Positions 15,054-21,710 of a stretch of DNA of 64,000 bases are shown here, one piece after another (positions within the stretch are counted from its first letter, which is position 1; each line of letters opens with the position of its first letter). The stretch comes from Curtobacterium sp. 458. Its GTDB lineage: Bacteria > Actinomycetota > Actinomycetes > Actinomycetales > Microbacteriaceae. The translations under genes and the position numbers were made by a program. Under the pieces are notes generated by a model that had not been told where the DNA came from, searched no databases, and worked only from the letters and a program-made list of their open reading frames with translations. The stretch is from positions 818,072 through 882,071 of the forward strand of contig NZ_CP129104.1 in the NCBI RefSeq assembly GCF_030406605.1. The letters are read 5' to 3'.

Positions 15054-15932
15054 GTGAAGGTTTTCATCAGCTGGTCAGGTCGAGCTGAACAGGCGGTCGC
15101 TGAGGCGCTTCGTGATGCACTCAAGACATTGTGCGTGGGTCAAGCCGAGGTGTTCGTGTCGAGTCAAGACATCGCGAAGGGTGAGCGTGGTGTCGGAGTG
15201 ATCGAGGCGCAGCTCGCCAGTACGGATTACGGGATCATCGTGCTGTCCGCAGCAAACCATGCGCGACCGTGGGTGAATTACGAGGGGGGAGCGCTGGCAA
15301 AGACTCTTGACAGCCCCGTATCGACGGTTCTCTTGGACATCAAGCCGAGTGACATCGACGGCCCGCTGGGTCCGTTCCAGGCGACGCGGTTCGAAGATCA
15401 GGGGGACATGAAAAGGCTTCTCTCTGAGGTGGCGGTTGCCGCCAGTCCAGAGATGCCACCCGGATCCATCGATGTGCTCTTTGAGTCCGTCTGGCCGGCG
15501 TTGTCTGCTTCGTGGAAGCCCGACGCCGCGGGTCGTCGAGAGCCGCTGCGCAGCAACCCCGACATGCTCGCCGAACTGATCGATCGAGTGCGGAACATCG
15601 AGTCCCAGCTGACGGCGGCGGACATGACATCCGTTGCACAGGCGGACGCGCTTCGCAGCAAGGCCATTCGTCGGCGCGCCCGGTCCGCCAGTTTGGGAGG
15701 TGTTGACCCGCATGATGCGCTCATGATGGATGACGTCATCGCGCAGGCTGCTGGTGGCCGTGTCCTGCTGCGCAGTGGCGGATCAGTCAACGGAGCTACT
15801 CGCATGCGTTTGGAGGCGACGGAGTGGGCTACTGATGCGGATCGCTTGGCTGCGGAGCAATCCCTGCGGGCGCTGATTCCCGGGGTGGCAATCGACTGGG
15901 TGATGAAGGATGGCGTGTCTCTCGCCCGGTAG
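15054..15932 (+). CDS. Standalone TIR-domain protein (candidate defence NADase)
   Basis: A 292-aa protein. Residues 1-110 form a TIR_2-type domain: opening KVFISWSG, FVSSQDIAKGE (BB-loop region), IIVLSAANH, and PWVNYEGGAL with E77 at the position of the catalytic Glu of NAD-cleaving TIR proteins. The C-terminal half (about 150-292) is not recognised and may sense or bind a ligand. TIR NADases act in phage-defence systems; here no partner gene is adjacent. GTG start supported by TACGGT ending six bases upstream. Confidence 0.8.
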   Translation: MKVFISWSGRAEQAVAEALRDALKTLCVGQAEVFVSSQDIAKGERGVGVIEAQLASTDYGIIVLSAANHARPWVNYEGGALAKTLDSPVSTVLLDIKPSDIDGPLGPFQATRFEDQGDMKRLLSEVAVAASPEMPPGSIDVLFESVWPALSASWKPDAAGRREPLRSNPDMLAELIDRVRNIESQLTAADMTSVAQADALRSKAIRRRARSASLGGVDPHDALMMDDVIAQAAGGRVLLRSGGSVNGATRMRLEATEWATDADRLAAEQSLRALIPGVAIDWVMKDGVSLAR

Positions 15933-16052
15933 CGAAAGCTGTTGAACGGCGCTGGAGCCCGAGGGCTGCTTGCGGGCGGCTTCGGCGTCTGCTGCATGAG
16001 GCCGACACGCAATAGGGCGGCCTCGACGATGCCTAGTAAGTCTTCACGGGGA

Positions 16053-16084
16053 ACGGCCCCGCACCGTGTTTGGTGCGGGGCCGT
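16053..16084. terminator. Strong bidirectional terminator hairpin
   Basis: ACGGCCCCGCACC (16053-16065) pairs perfectly with GGTGCGGGGCCGT (16072-16084), loop GTGTTT. It lies between the TIR gene and the convergent 36-aa gene, and can serve both. Confidence 0.8.
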
Positions 16085-16094
16085 CGTTTCCTGG

Positions 16095-16205
16095 TTACCC
16101 CTTGCGGGTCAGGTCGAGCAGGAACCTGGCGATCGTGACGGCGAGCGTCGCGATGCTGAGCCAGGGGATCTGTCGCCTGCGGCGGGGCTCGTTGTCGTCA
16201 GACAT
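16095..16205 (-). CDS. 36-aa single-span membrane peptide
   Basis: Below common gene-calling limits. ATG with a GGAG Shine-Dalgarno seven bases upstream. Product has a charged head (MSDDNEPRRRRQ), one hydrophobic helix (IPWLSIATLAVTIARFLL) and a short DLTRKG tail. It ends 10 bp before the terminator at 16053-16084, which supports it being a real transcription unit. Function unknown. Confidence 0.65.
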   Translation of the reverse strand: MSDDNEPRRRRQIPWLSIATLAVTIARFLLDLTRKG

Positions 16206-16239
16206 CGATCGTCTCCGTCGAGCGGAGCGTCCCACGCAC

Positions 16240-16259
16240 AATCGGCTGCTGAGACGACC
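16240..16259 (+). repeat. Palindromic junction repeat, half copy 13
   Basis: AATCGGCTGCTGAGACGACC, located between divergent small membrane genes, 20 bp before the start at 16280. Confidence 0.65.
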
Positions 16260-16279
16260 ACGAGCGGTAGGTTCGCCAC

Positions 16280-16483
16280 ATGGACGTGGTGAGCGCGAAA
16301 GTGCTGGGTTCGATCGCCCTCGTCTTTGGGATCGTCTTCGTCTCGACGTCGATCGTGCGTCTCACGCGTTCCGACGTCGACCTGCTGCTGGTGGTGCTCA
16401 ACACGGCGCTAGGAATCTTGTGGCTCGGCGCCGGGATCTGGATGTGGCGTTTCGGACTTCGCAAGTCGAAGGGCGACCGGTAG
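16280..16483 (+). CDS. Two-span small membrane protein (67 aa)
   Basis: Two membrane spans (VLGSIALVFGIVFVSTSIV and LLLVVLNTALGILWLGAGIW) and a basic tail (RFGLRKSKGDR). ATG with TAGGTT ending six bases upstream (leaderless). Its TAG stop is the first triplet of repeat copy 14. Confidence 0.7.
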   Translation: MDVVSAKVLGSIALVFGIVFVSTSIVRLTRSDVDLLLVVLNTALGILWLGAGIWMWRFGLRKSKGDR

Positions 16484-16502
16484 CGGATCAGTCAACGAGA
16501 CC
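16481..16502 (+). repeat. Palindromic junction repeat, degenerate copy 14
   Basis: TAGCGGATCAGTCAACGAGA followed by CC; divergent but aligned along its length with TAGCCGATCGGTTATCGAGACC. Last copy seen in the window. Confidence 0.55.
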
Positions 16503-16569
16503 TTCAGCGAGCCGCTGCCGGTCGTCTCTGCCTGCGTCGTCAGCATCCGCGGGGCGACCGTCCGCGAGA

Positions 16570-16719
16570 GCCGACGATCGAGGCATACTCGTGCGAGTAT
16601 TGAGTCATCCTTCACGCCCACGGAAAGGCGTGGGCGTTGCACTGCTCGCCGCACTCATCGAGTCGACCGAGGCCACCCCGTTGATCCTGTCCGGGGAACT
16701 CCTCGGGAACACCGCGTGA
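16570..16719 (+). pseudogene. GNAT acetyltransferase remnant
   Basis: About 49 codons containing the acetyl-CoA-binding style motif RKGVGVALLAALIESTE, which resembles the RGKGVG..LL..LI region of small GNAT resistance enzymes, followed by a degenerate SGELLGNTA. The N-terminal half and the C-terminal end are missing. Called a fragment. Confidence 0.4.
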
Positions 16720-16817
16720 CGCCGGTTTCGGTAGGGAATCAGCCGGCAAACGTTGACAGGCATCCGCCTCAACTACACGATGGTGCCCACCGACCCCGCG
16801 CCCGAACGGAGCCGACG

Positions 16818-17471
16818 ATGAGCCGACAGCGTCACCCGACTTCGTCACCCACCCCAGCACCTGCTTCCTCGCCTCCGCAGCGGCGGTGGCGCTGGAACCT
16901 GCTGTGGACTTGGACCACAGAACAGGGAGTTAAAGCAGCCCTCGTCGGCGGAGTTTTCCTGGTCATCGGGAGCCTGATTACGTCGCACTCAGAGCAGGAC
17001 TCGGCCCCGGCTTCGCCGATCACTGTAACCGCGCGGCCAGCCGCTGCGAAGCTAACGGTCGCCGACTCGTCGCGGAACGCCACAGTGTCGGAGGACGGGT
17101 TCGGGAACCACATCGTGCCGGTATCTGGATCGGTGTCCGGTCAACTCCGGGACGGGGAAGCGGTGTTCGTCGTGTGGCGAAACTTGAACGCTGCGACGGA
17201 CGGTCTCGACATCCATGAACGGCACGTGACGACGTCGCTGCCGTGCACGGTGAAGGGATCGACCTTCCGTTGCGACTCTCCCGTGCTCGGGGCAAGCAGA
17301 CCCCACTCGAGCACATCAGCGATCTGGGTGGGTGTTGCGTCCTCTAGCGCGACGAGGGCGCTCGCCTACGACTACTTCGCTCAGCAAAAGGTTGACGCGT
17401 CCGACGGCGGTCCACAGGCGGCGCCGGATGGGTTCCGAGTGGACGCGCAGTACCGAGTCAGCTGGCGGTAG
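16818..17471 (+). CDS. Membrane-anchored protein, unknown function
   Basis: A 217-aa protein with a Pro/Ser-rich cytoplasmic head, one membrane anchor (about residues 45-62, VKAALVGGVFLVIGSLI) and an exported domain rich in beta-type segments (VPVSGSVSGQLRDGEAVFVVWRN) with two Cys (LPCTVKG, FRCDS). ATG chosen for GGAG upstream. No family recognised. Confidence 0.65.
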   Translation: MSRQRHPTSSPTPAPASSPPQRRWRWNLLWTWTTEQGVKAALVGGVFLVIGSLITSHSEQDSAPASPITVTARPAAAKLTVADSSRNATVSEDGFGNHIVPVSGSVSGQLRDGEAVFVVWRNLNAATDGLDIHERHVTTSLPCTVKGSTFRCDSPVLGASRPHSSTSAIWVGVASSSATRALAYDYFAQQKVDASDGGPQAAPDGFRVDAQYRVSWR

Positions 17472-17619
17472 AGATTTCGTCCACGGGCGTCGCATCAACC
17501 TCGCCCTGCGCAATCGCACCGCGAGAGCATCGACAAGACCGCACCTCTCCCGCCCATCCAGTGCTCGTCCAGCGTCGTCAGCTCACGCTCGCAGGTGCTG
17601 CACCTTCTACGCTGTACGC

Positions 17620-17910
17620 ATGGCTCGTACTCCACGTTCGTTGCCGGTGGAGTTGACGCCGGCGCCGTGGCCGGACGCGCCGTCGGAGGATCCGTCTGCG
17701 GAAGTCGCTCGCCAGTTTGTGGTTCGTCTTCGGGAAGCGATGGGATCCCGGTCGTTGCGGTCCGTGGCTGAGCAGGTCGGCATTCACAACGTCACGTTGA
17801 TGAAGATCCTCCACGGCCGCGCTTGGCCCGACCTTGCAACGATCTCGCGGCTCGAGATCGGGTTGAACGCCGAGCTCTACTCGTCCCACGATGTTCGCGG
17901 CTCGCACTAG
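17620..17910 (+). CDS. XRE-type helix-turn-helix regulator
   Basis: A 96-aa protein with a single lambda-repressor-like HTH in residues 45-85 (RSLRSVAEQVGIHNVTLMKI, then WPDLATISRLEIGL). ATG preceded by TACGCT ending six bases upstream (leaderless). It could regulate the neighbouring recombinase-like genes; not shown. Confidence 0.8.
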   Translation: MARTPRSLPVELTPAPWPDAPSEDPSAEVARQFVVRLREAMGSRSLRSVAEQVGIHNVTLMKILHGRAWPDLATISRLEIGLNAELYSSHDVRGSH

Positions 17911-18313
17911 ACGTCATCCTTCGCCGGGGGAACAGATCGTCCGGTAACGACCATCTGGCGGAAGTAGCGCTCAAGTACGACGGCGCGGCCGTCGAAGCGA
18001 TGTGCGCGGTGCCGCGCGAGGGCACAGGAGCAGACGAGTGTGCTGCTCTCGCGTCGATGAGCAACGTCGCGAGTTCGACAAGCGCTGATTCGAGCGGGCC
18101 GTTGGTTTGCACGAGCCGCTCACCGTTGCTGAAGTCGGCGCTCGCTCCGACTTCCTGGTCGCCGCGGGTCAGGGCGACCCGCAGTTGCGTGCCGTGGTCG
18201 GCGACGTCGATTTGCACGCCCGCTGGGACGAGGAGACCCGTCACCCAGTCAAGGTCTACCGGCCCACCTCCCACATCCGTGACGCGAAACACGGCGGGGC
18301 CAAAACGATGCAT
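17792..18313 (-). CDS. Hypothetical protein, divergent from the first recombinase-like gene
   Basis: A 173-codon frame. The first 85 residues look like a folded protein (FRVTDVGGGPVDLDWVTGLL, ALTRGDQEVGASADFSN, LESALVELATLLIDAR). The remainder is Ser/Arg-rich and overlaps the opposite-strand XRE gene by 118 bp, so the true end is probably earlier and a frameshift is possible. No Shine-Dalgarno; unknown function. Confidence 0.4.
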   Translation of the reverse strand: MHRFGPAVFRVTDVGGGPVDLDWVTGLLVPAGVQIDVADHGTQLRVALTRGDQEVGASADFSNGERLVQTNGPLESALVELATLLIDARAAHSSAPVPSRGTAHIASTAAPSYLSATSARWSLPDDLFPRRRMTSSASREHRGTSRARRSTRSRAARSLQGRAKRGRGGSSST

Positions 18314-18341
18314 ACTGCTTATAGTAACCAGCGAGATGCAT
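18307..18341. promoter_or_regulatory. Divergent promoter region with repeated GATGCAT
   Basis: GATGCAT occurs at 18307-18313 and 18335-18341 around an AT-rich TATAGT, between the divergent starts at 18313 and 18404. It is a candidate operator, by position only. Confidence 0.3.
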
Positions 18342-18403
18342 GAACGCCAAGCTGAGGGGCACGCCGACACCTCAAACCCGCTGACCGGCGCAAGGGAGAC
18401 TCC

Positions 18404-19264
18404 GTGACATCGAACAGCAGTGGCGGCCGCCCGTACCGACCGCAGCTTCCCGCCAGGCAGTGGGAGGCAGTCGCGCCGTATGTCCACGATGTCGTCGCCC
18501 GCGCCGAACCACTCGTCATCTACTCCGCGAGGGAGCTCTACCCCGCCGTCACCCGTCTCGTTCTCTTCGCGAAGGACGAGTACGCGCCCCTCAAGGACGA
18601 TGCCGTCTTCAACCCGTACATGGTTGGCCGGTTCGTCGTCCATCACCTCGACGGGTACAGCCGTGCCAGCAGGAACACCATCAGAGCGCGCCTCCGACGC
18701 GTCTCCGAAGCGCTCCTCGGCGACGCAGCCGCGGGGACTTTCAAGAAGCTCGGGAAAGCTGATGCGGTCAGGCCGTACAGCCTCGCAGATCAAGCGTCCC
18801 TCGAAGGATGGTCTCGAGCACAGACCTCTGAAGAGCGACGCACGTCTGCCGCAGCGTTGCTCTCTCTCGGTTTCGGGTCCGGACTGACTGGCGCGGAAAT
18901 CATCCGGCAACGACTCGAAGATGTGCACGTTGACGGGGACCAGATGATGGTCGACGTGCACGGCCAGACTGCCCGCTCGGTCCCCGTCCTCTCGGATTGG
19001 TCCGCAGGTTTACACGCGCGCCGAGCGTTCATGCTCGGTTCCGGCTGGGCGTTCCGAACAGATCAGCGTGGGAGCAATGTCAACCTGATCACGGACTTCG
19101 TCTCCCGGACCGCGCCTCCGATGGAGATCCAGACCCGGCGTATGCGCGCGACGTGGCTGGTGTACCATCTCAACGCGCATACCTCGCTGAAGTATCTGCT
19201 CCGAGTCAGCGGCCTCACATCGGCAGAATCCCTCGACCGGGTGCTCCCCTACGCCGACGAGTAG
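18404..19264 (+). CDS. Tyrosine-recombinase-like protein 1 (lacks box-I arginine)
   Basis: A 286-aa protein. An N-terminal helical region (about 1-125) precedes a catalytic-like domain. Box I reads GFGSGLTGAEIIRQRLEDV, where the conserved Arg of integrases (GLR-E) is replaced. Box II keeps an Arg (R248 in RMRATW) and a Tyr lies 35 residues on (Y283 in VLPYAD), the canonical spacing; both box-II His positions are lost. GTG start with AAGGGAGA Shine-Dalgarno. It aligns along its length with the protein at 20064-21710. Likely a DNA-binding, perhaps non-catalytic, recombinase relative. Confidence 0.65.
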   Translation: MTSNSSGGRPYRPQLPARQWEAVAPYVHDVVARAEPLVIYSARELYPAVTRLVLFAKDEYAPLKDDAVFNPYMVGRFVVHHLDGYSRASRNTIRARLRRVSEALLGDAAAGTFKKLGKADAVRPYSLADQASLEGWSRAQTSEERRTSAAALLSLGFGSGLTGAEIIRQRLEDVHVDGDQMMVDVHGQTARSVPVLSDWSAGLHARRAFMLGSGWAFRTDQRGSNVNLITDFVSRTAPPMEIQTRRMRATWLVYHLNAHTSLKYLLRVSGLTSAESLDRVLPYADE

Positions 19265-19443
19265 CAACGAGTCCGACTGGGCATCAACGTCGCGGGATTC
19301 AGCACGCTACCGCCCCACTTCATCACAGTCAGGAACGCGAACTGCGTCAGCGGCAACACGGCTAGGAGGCCGAAGCCACAACCAACGAGCCAGCGCAGTT
19401 GCCGAAGTTCGCGTTCATCCCGAGGAGCCGGCCGCGTCGTCAT
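19249..19443 (-). CDS. Possible small membrane protein (64 aa)
   Basis: Charged N-terminus (RPAPRDERELRQLR) and one membrane span (LVGCGFGLLAVLPLTQFAFL). Its 3' end overlaps the end of the recombinase-like gene by 16 bp on the opposite strand. Weak Shine-Dalgarno. Tentative. Confidence 0.4.
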   Translation of the reverse strand: MTTRPAPRDERELRQLRWLVGCGFGLLAVLPLTQFAFLTVMKWGGSVLNPATLMPSRTRCYSSA

Positions 19444-19479
19444 GCCCGCCCGTATGCGGCGAAGCCGCCTCCGGCGCGG

Positions 19480-19731
19480 CTACTCACTCTCCTCCCTCGA
19501 CCCCCGATACGTGGGCCCGCGAAGGGCTGCGATCTCAGCAAGCACCGCGGCAAGATCCGCGGCGTCGTCGAGGTCGAACTGCACCTGACCGCCGATCGGC
19601 CCGTTGATCGTGACGACGCCGCGGTCAAAGACAAGGTCGAGGTCATCCATGATCGTTGCCCGGACTGTCCCGTCGCGGTGCGTGTACAGCCGGCTGGGCT
19701 GCTGCTCTTCAAACATCTTCTTCTCGTGCAT
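19480..19731 (-). CDS. Small hypothetical protein (83 aa)
   Basis: ATG with GGAAGGG Shine-Dalgarno eight bases upstream. Product is soluble and acidic with beta-like pattern (VRATIMDDLDLVFDRGVVTI, then FDLDDAADLAAVLAEIAAL), ending TYRGSREESE. No family recognised. It is divergent from the second recombinase-like gene. Confidence 0.6.
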   Translation of the reverse strand: MHEKKMFEEQQPSRLYTHRDGTVRATIMDDLDLVFDRGVVTINGPIGGQVQFDLDDAADLAAVLAEIAALRGPTYRGSREESE

Positions 19732-19908
19732 GACTGGTGCCCTTCCTGCCGCAGCCGAGCGCTGCCGCGGGATAGGTATGCGCGGATGAGCCACAAGATC
19801 GCCACGTGTCGGTGCCGCCGACGCACGCAACGACGTGTGTTTCATCGCATTGCGCTCCTCAGCGCCTCCTCCGCGTTGTGCCTTCAGCACTTCGAAAGGG
19901 CGATACCC

Positions 19909-20037
19909 GTGACAGCGACCCCGAGCGACACGCCCGAAAGCGGCATCCAAAAGCTGGGCACGCTACCTCATGAGATGCCCGCTGACCAGGGAAAAGTCCT
20001 CTTGAGCCGCAGCAGTGGGATCTCAGATCGCAGCTGA
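19909..20037 (+). CDS. Possible 42-aa ORF before the second recombinase-like gene
   Basis: GTG frame with AAAGGG upstream, reading VTATPSDTPESGIQKLGTL and ending ISDRS 26 bp before the next start. Short, no family; it may be an upstream coding leader. The rest of 19732-20063 shows nothing else. Confidence 0.3.
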   Translation: MTATPSDTPESGIQKLGTLPHEMPADQGKVLLSRSSGISDRS

Positions 20038-20063
20038 TCGGTCTGGCCGCGCATAGCCGAGGC

Positions 20064-21710
20064 GTGATGAATCCCAAGCCAACCCCTTCCGAAGCCGCCA
20101 TCGTCGTAGCACACTCTGATGATAACAATCAGCACAACTCGCTGCAGATTCGGGAGGCACTGTTGAAGTACCGACCCGTCAACGTCCTGCCCGCGGACTG
20201 GAACCGAGTGAAGGAGTTCTGCCGCCAAGCCGTTCTCACCTACGGACCCGCGAACGCGAAAGTCGCTGCGGAGATGCTCTCCACGGTCACCCTCTTCGTC
20301 CTCTGGGCAACCAATCAGGAGCACGCGCCGCTCAGCTACGGCGCCATTTTCCACCCCTCATTGATGGGCAGATACCTCCGCAGCCGCGTCAGCGACAAGA
20401 AGAGCGGCTCGTTCAAGACTCTCCGCTCCCGGCTCTTCCGAGTTGCCAGCGCCGTCACCAGCATCGAGCACCACAAGACAAAGCGGGACACCACCTTCGT
20501 GCCAGTGCACGAGTACACGGCTACCGAACTCGCGGAACTCGAAGGCTGGGCTGCGACCCAGAACACACCAGAACGGCGACGGTACGCGTACATCACGCTC
20601 GCACTCATGGGCGGCGCCGGCCTCGCCATGACCGAGGCACTCGGGGTGCGCGGCGCCGACATCCACCACAGCGCTGATGGGCACACCGTACGAGTAGTCG
20701 GCCGCCGTGCCCGAGTCATCCCGGTCCACGCCGACTGGGAGCGCTACCTCGACGAGCCCAGCACCCACTTCATCGACGGCGAACATGTCCTCTTCCCCGG
20801 GCAGACACCGCGAGGACGCGAAACGACGCTCCGAACGCTCTACCGCGGCCCACACCCGGCGCCGAACCCACAATGGCTCCGCGACACCTGGCTGCTCCAG
20901 CTCGTTCGCACGCTCCCGCTCAGCATCGTCATGCAAGCAGTCGGCACATCGGACGTCATCCGCTTCCGACGCTACTTCGACGCTGCCCACCTCAACTTCG
21001 ACCAGTGGCACGGGGCTGTCCGCAATCCCGCCGCATACAGACCAGTCGTGAACACCACCAGCGACGACATCATCGCGTCCGACGGACCCAGCTGGCGTGC
21101 CGTGCACGAGAGAGCTCGCGTCGAGGCTACATCGAGTGCCGTGAAGCCAAACCGCGCGCCCATGGGCTCCGCCGTGGATGACGCGGCCGAGTCGGACAGC
21201 ACGACTTACCCGCCTCGTCCGCAAGGTCGACGCCGCCCGCGTGACCCGGACCACGGCAAGTACGCGCGGCGACCCAGGAGAGTCGACACCCACGAACAGG
21301 CGCTCACGTCGGACAGCACCGCCGTCCCAGCCGGGACCCTTGCGGTTCCGTTCAGGCGTGGCGAGCAGCCATTGACAGCTGACAGCACTGCGATTCCCGT
21401 CGGCACCCCGGCGGCACCGTTCGAGCGTGCCGCTTCGACGGAACCGCCGGAAGGCCACGGAGGCCGGCCCGTACATAAGGCGGGGCGCGAGCCTCGGCGC
21501 ATCGAAGCTCTCGAAGGCGACTGGTCGCCCAAGCGCTCGCGAAAGACGTCTCGGTACGAGGCCCTGCCACCCGGAATCGCGCAGCGCCCGGCGCGGGCGG
21601 AGGAAGCCACCGCTGAGAGCACCTTCGACGCGAGTGACCTGATGTTCGCCGCCATCCGGGAAGGGCTCCTCGCAGAAGCGCGCCGGTCTGCGCGGGGCGG
21701 GAAGCGATGA
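20064..21710 (+). CDS. Tyrosine-recombinase-like protein 2 with repeat-rich tail
   Basis: A 548-aa protein. Residues 1-340 align with the product at 18404-19264 (APL..A.F.P..MGR, LEGW...Q...ERR, GL...E, DIH). Box I has A188 where integrases have Arg (GAGLAMTEAL). R273 (LRDTW) and Y304 (RRYFD) occupy box-II Arg and Tyr positions, while the His residues are replaced. Residues 365-548 are disordered, Arg/Pro/Ser-rich, with two imperfect copies of a unit starting LTSDSTAVPAGTLAVPF. The stop overlaps the transposase start (ATGA), so the two proteins are probably made in fixed ratio and act together. Confidence 0.65.
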   Translation: MMNPKPTPSEAAIVVAHSDDNNQHNSLQIREALLKYRPVNVLPADWNRVKEFCRQAVLTYGPANAKVAAEMLSTVTLFVLWATNQEHAPLSYGAIFHPSLMGRYLRSRVSDKKSGSFKTLRSRLFRVASAVTSIEHHKTKRDTTFVPVHEYTATELAELEGWAATQNTPERRRYAYITLALMGGAGLAMTEALGVRGADIHHSADGHTVRVVGRRARVIPVHADWERYLDEPSTHFIDGEHVLFPGQTPRGRETTLRTLYRGPHPAPNPQWLRDTWLLQLVRTLPLSIVMQAVGTSDVIRFRRYFDAAHLNFDQWHGAVRNPAAYRPVVNTTSDDIIASDGPSWRAVHERARVEATSSAVKPNRAPMGSAVDDAAESDSTTYPPRPQGRRRPRDPDHGKYARRPRRVDTHEQALTSDSTAVPAGTLAVPFRRGEQPLTADSTAIPVGTPAAPFERAASTEPPEGHGGRPVHKAGREPRRIEALEGDWSPKRSRKTSRYEALPPGIAQRPARAEEATAESTFDASDLMFAAIREGLLAEARRSARGGKR

